Of a stretch of 7,571 nucleotides of DNA, positions 1-6,844 are shown in pieces (the stretch's first letter is position 1; every line of letters starts with the position of its first letter). The stretch is from positions 1-7,571 of the forward strand of contig JAMCRA010000029.1 in the NCBI GenBank assembly GCA_023380285.1, given 5' to 3'. The translations under genes were made by a program, and so were the position numbers. The notes beneath the pieces were generated by a model. It saw nothing but the letters and a program-made list of their open reading frames with translations. It had not been told where the DNA came from and made no database searches. This DNA is from Bacillota bacterium. GTDB taxonomy: Bacteria > Nitrospirota_A > Leptospirillia > Leptospirillales > JAMCRA01.

Positions 1-462
1 TTAATTATTACAAAATTGCACCACTTCTTTACTTGTGCCCGGATGTCCGACACCAATGCGTAGTCGATGAAATTGATTTGTACCCAGATGACGAATAATG
101 TCTCTTAATCCATTGTGCCCACCATGTCCACCATCAAATTTTAATTTGATTTCACCTGCTGGCAAGTCAATTTCATCATGGGCAATTAAAATATGTTGTG
201 GTGCAATTTTGTAATAATTAACGAGCGCACTGACAGATTGTCCGCTTAAATTCATATACGTCATAGGAATCAGTAATTGGCATTCGTTTCCGTGTAATGT
301 GACAGCAGAATGCATGCCATGATATTTTTTTTCGTGACGGAGGGTGGTGTGTGTTTGATGAGCGAGTTGTAACACAAACCAAGCGCCAGCATTGTGTCTG
401 GTTTCTTCATATTCTCGACCTGGATTTCCAAGGCCGACAATGAGTTGAATACCTGACGACAA
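1..462 (-). CDS. pth: Peptidyl-tRNA hydrolase, C-terminally truncated (possible frameshift)
   Basis: Pth releases tRNA from peptidyl-tRNAs that drop off the ribosome; it is a monomeric cytoplasmic enzyme. The 153-residue product carries the family signatures: VGLGNPG at about 9-15, RHNAG at 22-26 with catalytic His23, MTYMNLSG at 67-74, HDEIDLP at 95-101 and GGHNGL at 114-119. Asn13, His23, Asn71, Asp96 and Asn117 match E. coli Asn10, His20, Asn68, Asp93 and Asn114 with a constant offset of 3. The start is TTG, supported by AAGGAG six bases upstream (about 469-474); no ATG fits. It lies 21 nt after rplY and is probably co-transcribed. Oddity: the family is usually about 190 residues, but this protein stops just after GHPG...VVQF, where relatives continue Y/F-V-L. 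Dropping one T from a TTTT tract (plus positions 12-15) restores F-V-I. So it is either a real frameshift or a sequencing error; the rest of the gene would lie left of the window. The identity is certain; whether it is functional is not. Confidence 0.93.
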   Translation of the reverse strand: MSSGIQLIVGLGNPGREYEETRHNAGAWFVLQLAHQTHTTLRHEKKYHGMHSAVTLHGNECQLLIPMTYMNLSGQSVSALVNYYKIAPQHILIAHDEIDLPAGEIKLKFDGGHGGHNGLRDIIRHLGTNQFHRLRIGVGHPGTSKEVVQFCNN

Positions 463-483
463 GGCTGGCTCCTTAAGATAAGG

Positions 484-1179
484 TTACTCGGGTTTTTTGG
501 TTTCAGTTGATTCTTCTGGTGTGCAAAACGCTGTTGCTTCGCCTTCTGCCCCTTCGGCAACGACTTCTTCAACGGCTTCGATAGGTTCTTCTTCCACCTG
601 TGGTAGATGGATAGAGACAACCGGTAAATCATGTCCTTCTATGCCATGAGTCAATGCTACCAACTCTACCCCTTTCGGTAATTTGAGCTCTGATAAGTGA
701 ATCACTTGGTTCATTGCCATTTCAGAAACATCGACTTCAATATGTTCTGGCAAATCGGCAGGTAAACAAGAGACTTCAACGTCAGCCATGTTGTGAGTCA
801 CAATACCGCCATCTTTTACGCCAGGCGCATCTTCCGCACCCAGGAAGTGTAATGGAATATGCATATGTAATTTTTGATCTGCTCTCACACGTTGAAAGTC
901 AATATGTTGAATGCGTGGTTTTGCAGGATGGCGTTGAATCGCTTTTAAGATCACTTTTTCATTTTTCTTATTCACTTTTAAGGTCAATATGTGTGAATAA
1001 AAAGCTTCGTGAGATAAAGCAACAGCGACTTTGTCGTGATTTAAGGTAAGCGAAACAGGTTTTTCACCTGCGCCATAAATAATCGCTGGCACTAAGTTAG
1101 CATGACGTAGGCGGCGGCTCGCACCTTTCCCTATGTCGTTGCGTGTTTCAGCGTCTAATTCAAAGGTTAAGTTTGACAT
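484..1179 (-). CDS. rplY: Large-subunit ribosomal protein L25, long CTC/TL5 form
   Basis: L25 binds 5S rRNA in the large ribosomal subunit. The 231-residue product has the N-terminal L25 barrel at about 4-93 (KGASRRLR near residues 18-25, then VPAIIYG) and the C-terminal TL5/CTC beta domain at about 100-188 (IPLHFLGAEDAPGVKDGG, then DLPEHIEVDVS). It ends in a low-complexity acidic tail rich in Glu, Ala and Val. E. coli L25 is only about 94 residues and lacks the second domain; the two-domain form is common in other bacteria. The chosen start is the ATG at 1179, with GGAG seven bases upstream. An in-frame TTG at 1191 overlaps that Shine-Dalgarno and is unlikely to be the start. The gene lies between prs (106 nt upstream) and pth (21 nt downstream), the usual gammaproteobacterial order. 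In E. coli, L25 represses its own translation; whether the upstream hairpin has a similar role here is unknown. Confidence 0.96.
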   Translation of the reverse strand: MSNLTFELDAETRNDIGKGASRRLRHANLVPAIIYGAGEKPVSLTLNHDKVAVALSHEAFYSHILTLKVNKKNEKVILKAIQRHPAKPRIQHIDFQRVRADQKLHMHIPLHFLGAEDAPGVKDGGIVTHNMADVEVSCLPADLPEHIEVDVSEMAMNQVIHLSELKLPKGVELVALTHGIEGHDLPVVSIHLPQVEEEPIEAVEEVVAEGAEGEATAFCTPEESTETKKPE

Positions 1180-1205
1180 TGGATTCTCCAAAAATAATTA
1201 AAACA

Positions 1206-1228
1206 CCGCTCCTTGCGACCAGGAGCGG
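1206..1228 (-). terminator. Hairpin between prs and rplY, possible terminator or leader element
   Basis: A perfect 8-bp GC-rich inverted repeat (arms 1206-1213 and 1221-1228, CCGCTCCT/AGGAGCGG) encloses a 7-nt loop. Read on the minus strand, it is followed directly by TGTTTTAATTATTTTT and then the rplY Shine-Dalgarno. The stem plus an imperfect T-rich run looks like a weak intrinsic terminator or attenuator after prs. It could equally be a 5'-leader structure of rplY, as it ends about 26 nt before the rplY start codon. On the plus strand no T tract follows it. Confidence 0.5.
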
Positions 1229-1285
1229 AAAGAGCGGCATATTTTACAGGAAAATTACAAAATGGCTAGCATTAATGAGGGTGAA

Positions 1286-2233
1286 TTAGTCAACGAACAT
1301 TCTACTCAGGGATCCCGCCCCGCTAATGCGTCGCATTGCTTCGGCAATCATATGACTGAGGGAAATAGAACGTATGCGAGAACATTTTTTGGCTGTTTCG
1401 TTAAGTGGAATGGTATCAGTCACGACAAGCTCATCAATGGGTGAAGATTCTATATTGCGAATTGCATTACCCGAAAGTACGGGATGAGTAATGTAAGCGA
1501 CTACTTTTGCAGCGCCATGTTCTTTTAAGGCTTCAGCGGCTTTGGCAAGCGTGCCGGATGTATCCACAATATCATCGACGATAATGCATTCTCGTCCTTT
1601 GACATCACCAATGATATGCATGACTTGTGCTTCATTGGGCTGAGGCCGACGTTTATCAATAATCGCTAAATCAGCGCCAGATAATCGTTTTGCAATAGCA
1701 CGCGCACGTATTACGCCACCCACATCGGGTGAAACCACCATGATATTCCCAAAACCATTTTTATCGATATCTTCAAGCATGATGGGCGTGCTATAGAGAT
1801 TATCGACCGGCATGTAGAAAAAGCCTTGGATTTGATCAGCATGTAAATCCACCGTCACCAAGCGACTAATGCCCACCGAGGCCATCATGTCAGCGACAAT
1901 TTTTGCTGTGATGGGGACGCGTGCTGAGCGTACGCGTCGATCTTGACGAGCATATCCAAAGTACGGCACAACTGCAGTGATTTTGGCTGCAGAAGCACGT
2001 CGCAGGGCGTCAGCCATAATGATTAATTCCATCAAGGTATCATTGGAAGGCGCGCAAGTTGATTGGATAATAAATACATCGCGCCCACGTACATTTTCTT
2101 CAATTTCTACCATGGTTTCACCATCACTGAATTTGCTAACGATGGCTTTTCCGAGAGGTAAATTTAAATGCTCGACAATACGTTTCGCGAGCCCTTGACT
2201 CGCATTGCCACTAAAAATCATTATCTCTGGCAC
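1286..2233 (-). CDS. prs: Ribose-phosphate pyrophosphokinase (PRPP synthetase)
   Basis: Prs transfers pyrophosphate from ATP to ribose 5-phosphate, making PRPP for purine, pyrimidine, NAD, histidine and tryptophan synthesis in the cytoplasm. The 315-residue product equals the E. coli length and aligns along its whole length. Visible motifs are FSDGE at 35-39, [13 protein letters not shown] at 47-59, the ATP-binding YFGYARQDR at 91-99, the metal-binding [12 protein letters not shown] at 128-139, the flexible-loop DKRRP at 193-197 and the PRPP loop [11 protein letters not shown] at 219-229. The start shown is GTG at 2233, which gives MPEIM and matches the E. coli N-terminus (MPDM); a GGA lies nine bases upstream. 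The ATG at 2221 is an alternative that would remove four residues. Shine-Dalgarno support is weak for both. tRNA-Gln lies 48 nt upstream with no clear promoter between them, so prs is probably expressed partly by read-through from the tRNA promoter. Confidence 0.98.
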   Translation of the reverse strand: MPEIMIFSGNASQGLAKRIVEHLNLPLGKAIVSKFSDGETMVEIEENVRGRDVFIIQSTCAPSNDTLMELIIMADALRRASAAKITAVVPYFGYARQDRRVRSARVPITAKIVADMMASVGISRLVTVDLHADQIQGFFYMPVDNLYSTPIMLEDIDKNGFGNIMVVSPDVGGVIRARAIAKRLSGADLAIIDKRRPQPNEAQVMHIIGDVKGRECIIVDDIVDTSGTLAKAAEALKEHGAAKVVAYITHPVLSGNAIRNIESSPIDELVVTDTIPLNETAKKCSRIRSISLSHMIAEAMRRISGAGSLSRMFVD

Positions 2234-2281
2234 GATAATTTTTCCATAATCAAGTTGTTAACAGTTGAATGATGTAGTGAA

Positions 2282-2356
2282 TGGCTGGGGTGCTAGGATT
2301 CGAACCTAGGAATGCCGAGATCAAAACCCGGTGCCTTACCGCTTGGCTACACCCCA
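2282..2356 (-). tRNA. tRNA-Gln (anticodon UUG)
   Basis: A complete 75-nt cloverleaf can be folded by eye. The acceptor stem TGGGGTG/CACCCCA has 7 perfect pairs; the D arm is GCCAAGCGGTAAGGC. The anticodon stem CCGGG/CTCGG holds loop TTTTGAT, whose positions 34-36 are TTG, reading CAA for Gln. The T arm is CTAGG-TTCGAAT-CCTAG, then discriminator G and an encoded CCA at 2282-2284. It closely resembles E. coli tRNA-Gln(UUG), including the weak U1-A72 pair typical of tRNA-Gln. It sits between lolB and prs on the same strand. Confidence 0.98.
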
Positions 2357-2378
2357 AAATGGATCATTTGAGGTCGCT

Positions 2379-2407
2379 ATTTTGCTGATACAGAGGACGG
2401 GTGTCAA
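2379..2407 (-). promoter_or_regulatory. Sigma-70 type promoter of tRNA-Gln (and probably prs)
   Basis: On the minus strand there is a consensus -35 box TTGACA (2402-2407), a 17-bp spacer and a -10 box CAAAAT (2379-2384, 4 of 6 matches). Transcription would begin about 15 nt before the mature tRNA 5' end. The discriminator after the -10 reads AGCGACC, GC-rich as in stable-RNA promoters under stringent control. No -10-like alternative with a better fit was found. Confidence 0.6.
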
Positions 2408-2440
2408 TGGTTATGTGCTAAAAAATTTTGGCAAGCCGTG

Positions 2441-3049
2441 TCATTCATTCCATTGCTTAATCACTATTTTGACATGTAATGCAGGATTACTCAGGGATAT
2501 CCTATCCGGAAGATCAAGCGCATGATGCGATGTGTAGTCTAAATACTGGACAACCCAACCTTGTTGCGAAAGTTGAATAAGATGATTGTACTGATCAAGT
2601 TGTTTGTCTGCTGGTAGATTTGGAACGGGCAAACCGCGTATCCAATAATAGAGATGAGAAACGGGTAAACGCCAATGGGTTTCTCTTGTGAGGAGTTCTT
2701 CAGGTGAATGTGCTGTATGGACTTTTCCATCAGGTGTAATGAGCGAGACTTGTCCGGGGCCGCCGATCAATTTCGCGGTACCGCTGCCTAAGGGTCCAAA
2801 TATAAGAATAGTGTAATGTTGGTTGGTTTGTTGCCATTGGAGTGTTGCAGTGATATTTTGTGCCGGCGGCGTATAATTTTGTATTGCAATTAATGCGTTA
2901 ACGTTCCATGTGGTAAGTCTGGATAGTGCTGTCACACGGTCATCCCACGGTTCCTTTTTGCTCTGTATCGGATGATGAGAAGACACAGTCACGCAACCTG
3001 TGAGTGAGACAGAGAGACCCATTGTGAGGAGCCAAAAGAGTAAGCGCAT
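2441..3049 (-). CDS. lolB: Outer-membrane lipoprotein LolB
   Basis: LolB is the outer-membrane receptor that takes lipoproteins from the periplasmic carrier LolA and inserts them into the outer membrane; it is itself a lipoprotein. With the ATG at 3049 the product is 202 residues (E. coli about 207). It has a short signal peptide MRLLFWLLTMGLSVSLTGC, whose lipobox LTGC puts the lipidated Cys at residue 19. The mature part shows LolB features: a W-x-V-N strand, ITATLQW near the middle, FGPLGSGTAKL (the protruding-loop region after PLG) and YYWIRGLPVPNLP. Start choice: no Shine-Dalgarno is visible before 3049. An in-frame ATG at 3085 would give a 31-residue signal with a KKSK n-region and cannot be excluded; a still longer frame to 3166 would overlap the hemA start and is unlikely. 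It is divergent from hemA, as in E. coli. The following gene is tRNA-Gln rather than ispE. Confidence 0.93.
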   Translation of the reverse strand: MRLLFWLLTMGLSVSLTGCVTVSSHHPIQSKKEPWDDRVTALSRLTTWNVNALIAIQNYTPPAQNITATLQWQQTNQHYTILIFGPLGSGTAKLIGGPGQVSLITPDGKVHTAHSPEELLTRETHWRLPVSHLYYWIRGLPVPNLPADKQLDQYNHLIQLSQQGWVVQYLDYTSHHALDLPDRISLSNPALHVKIVIKQWNE

Positions 3050-3055
3050 TAGAAT

Positions 3056-3084
3056 AGTATATAGAAATTTTGATTTTTTGTACA
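3056..3084 (-). promoter_or_regulatory. Candidate lolB promoter placing the transcript start at the AUG
   Basis: On the minus strand, TGTACA (3079-3084, 4 of 6 matches to the -35 consensus) is followed by a 17-bp spacer and TATACT (3056-3061, 5 of 6 matches to the -10). Transcription would start about seven bases after the -10, which is the A of the ATG at 3049. That would make a leaderless mRNA, in keeping with the missing Shine-Dalgarno. The region is very AT-rich, so chance matches are likely. Confidence 0.35.
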
Positions 3085-3097
3085 TTTCGCTTAGAAT
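3070..3097 (+). promoter_or_regulatory. Candidate hemA operon promoter
   Basis: TTGATT (3070-3075, 4 of 6 -35 matches), a 16-bp spacer and TAGAAT (3092-3097, 5 of 6 -10 matches) lie about 40 nt before the hemA ATG. The predicted leader is about 33 nt. The boxes overlap the candidate lolB promoter on the other strand. The AT-rich context makes this a moderate call. Confidence 0.4.
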
Positions 3098-3136
3098 GAA
3101 CAGTAGTTTTAAATTGAAAATAAATTTGAACACCTT

Positions 3137-4393
3137 ATGCCAATTATTGCTTGCGGACTCAGTCATAAAACAGCCCCTGTTGCTTTACGTGAGCAAGTTG
3201 TTTTTGCATCTGATAAAATACCTTTCTATTTACAAGATTTAGTCATGAATGAAGGGGTAAAAGAAGCTGTCTTATTCTCAACGTGTAACCGGTCTGAGGT
3301 TTACTGTCATGCAACTGATGAAGAGCAAGTCATCGATTGGTTTTGCAGGCAGCATGCTCTTGAAAGAAAATTATTAGAACCCCTGCTCTATGTGTATCGT
3401 GAGGACAGAGCTGTTCAACATATCATGCAGGTTGCATGCGGATTAGATTCGATGGTGATGGGTGAGCCGCAAATTTTAGGGCAACTCAAGGACGCATTTT
3501 CTGAAAGTTGTGCTGCAGGGACAGTCGCTACCTTATTTCACCGTTTATTCCAAGAAGTGTTTGCAGTGGGGAAAGCCGTTCGTACCCATACGGCGATTGG
3601 TGCTTGTCCTGTTTCCATTTCTTCTTCTGCAATGAGTCTTCTCAAAGAACATTGTCAAGAAGCGATAACCACATCGACAGTATTATTGATAGGCGCAGGG
3701 GATGCAATACAGTTAGCGTTGCGTTATTTAAAAACATTACAGCCAGAGAGAATTATTATCGTCAATCGCAGTATCGAAAATGCAAGGCAATTGGCCAAAC
3801 AATATCAAGCAGAAGTCGGTGAATTTAGAGAATTGCAATACTTGTTAACGAAAGCAGATGTCGTCATTTCTGCAACCGGGAGTGCGCGGCCGATTGTGAC
3901 ATATGACATGTTAAGCGAAAGACGTCATCCGCTTTTTATGATTGACATCGCAATTCCTCGTGATGTCGAAGAAAAAATTGGAGAAATAAAATCGATTACG
4001 TTGAAAACGATTGATGATTTGGTCACGGTGATTCAGCATAATCGTCATGGAAGAGAGCACGCAGCAGAAAAAGCTTATCAAATGATTAGCGAAAAAACAC
4101 AAGAGTTTATGATATGGGGTCGTGCTTTGCATGAAGTCTCTGATACGATTCGAACTTACCGAAACCATGTCGAAGGTCTTTGTCAAATGGAGTTAAACAA
4201 AGCCAAAAAACAATTAGAACGAGGAGAAGATCCTGCGAGTGTATTATCGAGCTTTGCGTATGCACTTACGAATAAATTATTACATTATCCGAGTGTACAT
4301 TTACGTCAAGCAGGAGTTGAGGGACGATTTGATTTGCTGGAGTTAACTCGTCAATTGTTTGCCACGTCCGAATTAAAATCTGAGTTAATATGA
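3137..4393 (+). CDS. hemA: Glutamyl-tRNA reductase
   Basis: HemA reduces glutamyl-tRNA(Glu) with NADPH to glutamate-1-semialdehyde, the first committed step of the C5 route to 5-aminolevulinate and haem. The 418-residue product matches E. coli in length. It has [11 protein letters not shown] at 5-15, FSTCNRSE at 47-54 with the catalytic Cys50 at the same number as in E. coli, and [17 protein letters not shown] at about 100-116. The Rossmann-type NADPH domain begins at VLLIGAGD (near 182-189), followed by an IVNRS strand and VISATGS; the C-terminal part is a helical dimerisation domain. A small oddity is GAGD where most relatives have GAGE. The start is the ATG at 3137, which gives the family's usual N-terminus; no convincing Shine-Dalgarno precedes it. 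It overlaps prfA by four bases (ATGA), the standard hemA-prfA arrangement, suggesting translational coupling. Confidence 0.98.
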   Translation: MPIIACGLSHKTAPVALREQVVFASDKIPFYLQDLVMNEGVKEAVLFSTCNRSEVYCHATDEEQVIDWFCRQHALERKLLEPLLYVYREDRAVQHIMQVACGLDSMVMGEPQILGQLKDAFSESCAAGTVATLFHRLFQEVFAVGKAVRTHTAIGACPVSISSSAMSLLKEHCQEAITTSTVLLIGAGDAIQLALRYLKTLQPERIIIVNRSIENARQLAKQYQAEVGEFRELQYLLTKADVVISATGSARPIVTYDMLSERRHPLFMIDIAIPRDVEEKIGEIKSITLKTIDDLVTVIQHNRHGREHAAEKAYQMISEKTQEFMIWGRALHEVSDTIRTYRNHVEGLCQMELNKAKKQLERGEDPASVLSSFAYALTNKLLHYPSVHLRQAGVEGRFDLLELTRQLFATSELKSELI

Positions 4394-5472
4394 AACCATC
4401 TATCGAAAAAAAATTACAAGGTAGAGCCGAGCGCCATGAAGAATTGAGTGTGTTGCTTTCCGAACCTGAGGTCATCAATCAGCAAACGTTATTTCGTGAA
4501 TATTCAAAAGAATATGCGCAATTAGAACCCATCGTGAAAGTGTTTCATGCCTATCAAGATTGTTTAGCTGCGATGAAAGGCGCTCGAGAATTACTGAAAG
4601 AAAATGATTCCGAGATGCAGTTATTAGCAAAAGCAGAATTGACGGAAAAAGAACACGAACTCGAAAAGATAGAAGCTGAATTGCAGGTGTTATTATTACC
4701 CCGTGATCCTCATGATAGTAGCAATATCTTTTTAGAAATTCGAGCAGGCGCTGGTGGTGATGAGGCGGCGATTTTTGCAGGTAATTTAGCGCGCATGTAC
4801 ACACGTTATGCGGAATCTAAAGGGTGGCAAGTAGAAGTCATTAATTCGAATGCCAGTGAGCAAGGCGGGTTTAAAGAAATTGTGTTGCGTCTTATTGGTG
4901 AAGGGGCTTATTCCATTTTGAAGTTCGAATCCGGTGTGCATCGCGTACAGCGTGTACCCGAAACAGAAGCGCAAGGAAGAGTGCATACTTCAACTTGTAC
5001 GGTGGCCGTTTTGCCTGAAATTGATGAAATCGACGAAATAGAAATTAATCCAGCAGAGTTACGCATCGATACCTTTCGTGCTTCAGGTGCGGGTGGGCAG
5101 CATATTCAAAAAACAGATTCAGCGATTCGCATCACACACCTTCCCACGGGTTTAGTCATTGAATGTCAAGATGAGCGCTCGCAACATAAAAACCGAGCAC
5201 GGGCGATGTCATTACTCAAGGCGAAATTGCTGGCGGCAGAACAAGACAAGCAACGTCAACATACTGCAGAAACAAGACGAAATTTGGTGGGTACAGGGGA
5301 TCGCTCAGAACGTATTCGAACGTATAATTTTCCGCAGGGTCGATTAACCGATCATCGTATTAATCTTACCCTCTATCAATTGGATAAAATTATAGAAGGT
5401 GATCTTGCGCCTGTCGTGGATGCTTTAATTCATGAGCATCAGGCTGATCTTTTATCCGAGATGGGTGAGTGA
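4390..5472 (+). CDS. prfA: Peptide chain release factor 1
   Basis: RF1 recognises UAA and UAG in the ribosomal A site and triggers hydrolysis of the finished peptidyl-tRNA. The product is 360 residues, the same length as E. coli RF1. An N-terminal helical domain spans about 1-100, followed by [11 protein letters not shown] at 116-126. The stop-codon-reading PxT tripeptide is Pro190-Glu191-Thr192, which marks RF1 rather than RF2 (SPF). The catalytic loop SGAGGQH lies at 232-238, with GGQ at 235-237. The family-typical [10 protein letters not shown] follows at 259-268. After GGQ the sequence reads HIQKTDS where Asn is commoner than Gln at the third position (E. coli HVNTTDS). It overlaps hemA by 4 nt and prmC by 1 nt, so it is the middle gene of a tight operon whose next gene encodes the enzyme that methylates the GGQ glutamine. 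Confidence 0.98.
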   Translation: MKPSIEKKLQGRAERHEELSVLLSEPEVINQQTLFREYSKEYAQLEPIVKVFHAYQDCLAAMKGARELLKENDSEMQLLAKAELTEKEHELEKIEAELQVLLLPRDPHDSSNIFLEIRAGAGGDEAAIFAGNLARMYTRYAESKGWQVEVINSNASEQGGFKEIVLRLIGEGAYSILKFESGVHRVQRVPETEAQGRVHTSTCTVAVLPEIDEIDEIEINPAELRIDTFRASGAGGQHIQKTDSAIRITHLPTGLVIECQDERSQHKNRARAMSLLKAKLLAAEQDKQRQHTAETRRNLVGTGDRSERIRTYNFPQGRLTDHRINLTLYQLDKIIEGDLAPVVDALIHEHQADLLSEMGE

Positions 5473-6305
5473 TGCAATTCAATGTTGCATCTCTCTTACT
5501 TCGAGCGAGTGAATTATTGAGTGCTGTCAGTGATTCGCCACGTCTAGATGCTGAACTCATGCTCGCGAATGTGATGCAGGTGTCACGCAGTTATTTATAC
5601 GCTTATCCAGAAAAAAATATCAATGAACAAGTTCAAACACAATTTGAAAAAATGCTCCAACGTCGTTTGCAAGGTGAACCCGTTGCTTATATTGTAGGTT
5701 ATCAGGAATTTTGGTCACTTCTTTTTAAAGTGACACCTCACACATTAATTCCGCGACCTGAAACAGAAGGTATTATCGAGTTTGTTTTGCAATATGTAAC
5801 ATCAGAAAAAGCCATCATTGCAGATTTAGGAACAGGATCGGGTGCCATTGCAATCGCTCTAGCGTATGAAAGGCCAGCATGGCAGATTCATGCGACAGAT
5901 CAAAGTGAAGAAGCGCTTCTTGTTGCAAAAGAAAACGCAAATACATATCACTTACCCATCCATTTTCATTTAGGTCATTGGTGTGAGGTGCTACCGCCTA
6001 TTCAGTTTGATGCGATTGTGAGTAATCCGCCTTACATCGCAGAACATGATTTCGCTTTTAGTGAGAAGACGCTCGCGTTCGAACCCAAGTCTGCTCTGGT
6101 GTCGAATGAAATGGGCTTTAGTGCATTAAAAATGATTATAGAAACAGCCTATCCTCATTTACAAAGAGGAGGCTGGCTTGTTCTTGAGCATGGATTTGAT
6201 CAAGCGGCTTTAGTCCAAGAAATGATGAAAAAAAGAGGCTATTCTTCTGTATCCACATATCGTGATTATGCAGGAATTGAGCGTATTACAGTGGGTAAAA
6301 TTTAG
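5472..6305 (+). CDS. prmC: Release factor glutamine methyltransferase
   Basis: PrmC (formerly HemK) uses S-adenosylmethionine to methylate the glutamine of the GGQ motif in RF1 and RF2, raising termination efficiency. The product is 277 residues (E. coli 277). An N-terminal helical substrate-binding domain covers about 1-85, with SPRLDAELML at about 22-31 and GEPVAYIVG at about 68-76. A class I methyltransferase fold follows: IPRPETE at about 93-99, the SAM-binding ADLGTGSGAIAI at about 117-128, and the catalytic NPPY at about 185-188 that contacts the target glutamine amide. The start shown is the ATG at 5472, which shares its A with the prfA TGA. The GTG at 5469 would add one residue and cannot be excluded. 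Translation is probably coupled to prfA; GGGTGA just upstream is a partial Shine-Dalgarno. The gene ends in TAG, with a 63-nt gap before dksA. Confidence 0.97.
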   Translation: MQFNVASLLLRASELLSAVSDSPRLDAELMLANVMQVSRSYLYAYPEKNINEQVQTQFEKMLQRRLQGEPVAYIVGYQEFWSLLFKVTPHTLIPRPETEGIIEFVLQYVTSEKAIIADLGTGSGAIAIALAYERPAWQIHATDQSEEALLVAKENANTYHLPIHFHLGHWCEVLPPIQFDAIVSNPPYIAEHDFAFSEKTLAFEPKSALVSNEMGFSALKMIIETAYPHLQRGGWLVLEHGFDQAALVQEMMKKRGYSSVSTYRDYAGIERITVGKI

Positions 6306-6368
6306 CCTTGGTAAACCTAAGGAATTTGTACTACACTTGATTAAGGAAAGAGAATAGGAGATACGCTC

Positions 6369-6809
6369 ATGGCTACAAAAGACATCTTAGAACCCAGTTT
6401 AGAAATTCTTGGAATTACTCCTTATAAACAAAAAAAGACTGAGGAGTATATGAGCGCTGCCATGCGCGAACATTTTACTAAGATATTGACTTTATTAAGA
6501 AAACAAATAATGGAAGAAGCAGATCGCACCGTGCATCACATGCAAGATGATGCGATTAATTATGCCGATCCCAATGATAGAGCCAGCCAAGAAGAAGAGT
6601 TTCGGTTAGAGTTGCGTGCCCGCGATCGCGAACGTAAGCTATTAAAAAAGATTGAAGACTCACTGCAGCAGATTATTGACAAAGAATATGGATATTGCGA
6701 AGTGTGTGGTGTGGAAATTGGGTTACGTCGACTCGAGGCACGCCCTACCGCAACCCTTTGCATTGATTGCAAAATGCTAGATGAGATCAAAGAAAAACAA
6801 CAAGGATAG
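6369..6809 (+). CDS. dksA: RNA polymerase-binding transcription factor DksA
   Basis: DksA binds the RNA polymerase secondary channel and, with ppGpp, represses stable-RNA promoters and activates others in the stringent response. In Legionella and related pathogens it also affects life-cycle and virulence gene expression. The 146-residue product aligns with E. coli DksA (151 residues). A long coiled-coil at about 33-105 carries the tip acidic residues Asp67 and Asp70 in ADPNDRASQEEEF (E. coli Asp71 and Asp74, offset 4). The C4 zinc finger has Cys110, Cys113, Cys131 and Cys134, with GVEIGLRRLEARPTA between the pairs. All key residues are present, so this is a true DksA and not a short TraR-like or zinc-less paralogue. 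The start is well set by AGGAG at 6356-6360, eight bases before the ATG. The 63-nt gap after prmC has no clear terminator; TTGGTA (6308-6313) and TACACT (6332-6337), 18 bp apart, could be a weak promoter. dotM follows after 35 nt. Confidence 0.97.
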   Translation: MATKDILEPSLEILGITPYKQKKTEEYMSAAMREHFTKILTLLRKQIMEEADRTVHHMQDDAINYADPNDRASQEEEFRLELRARDRERKLLKKIEDSLQQIIDKEYGYCEVCGVEIGLRRLEARPTATLCIDCKMLDEIKEKQQG

Positions 6810-6844
6810 TATTTTTACAGTAGAGATGTTGAGGATGTGACGTT

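Noticed and set aside
714..1049. An open frame of about 110 codons opposite rplY, and similar antisense frames opposite hemA, prfA and dksA
   Set aside because: They lie wholly within well-recognised genes, have no family features and no Shine-Dalgarno, and are best read as by-products of codon use on the coding strand.
1180..1191. A TTG start for rplY at 1191
   Set aside because: The TTG overlaps the GGAG Shine-Dalgarno that serves the ATG at 1179, and MSNLTF is the natural N-terminus for the L25 domain.
2417..2432. An A/T-rich inverted repeat after lolB as a terminator
   Set aside because: The stem is mostly A-T pairs with almost no loop and a G-T wobble, so it would be unstable and is not followed by a clean T run.
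3050..3166. A longer lolB reading frame with a start at 3166, adding 39 residues
   Set aside because: It would overlap the hemA start codon by about 30 bases and place a charged, non-signal-like stretch before the lipoprotein signal peptide. The lipobox fits the start at 3049, or at most the one at 3085.
6306..6322. CCTTGG...CCTAAGG hairpin after prmC as a terminator
   Set aside because: The stem is short and bulged and is followed by AATTTGT, not a T tract. It does not support ending the hemA-prfA-prmC transcript there.
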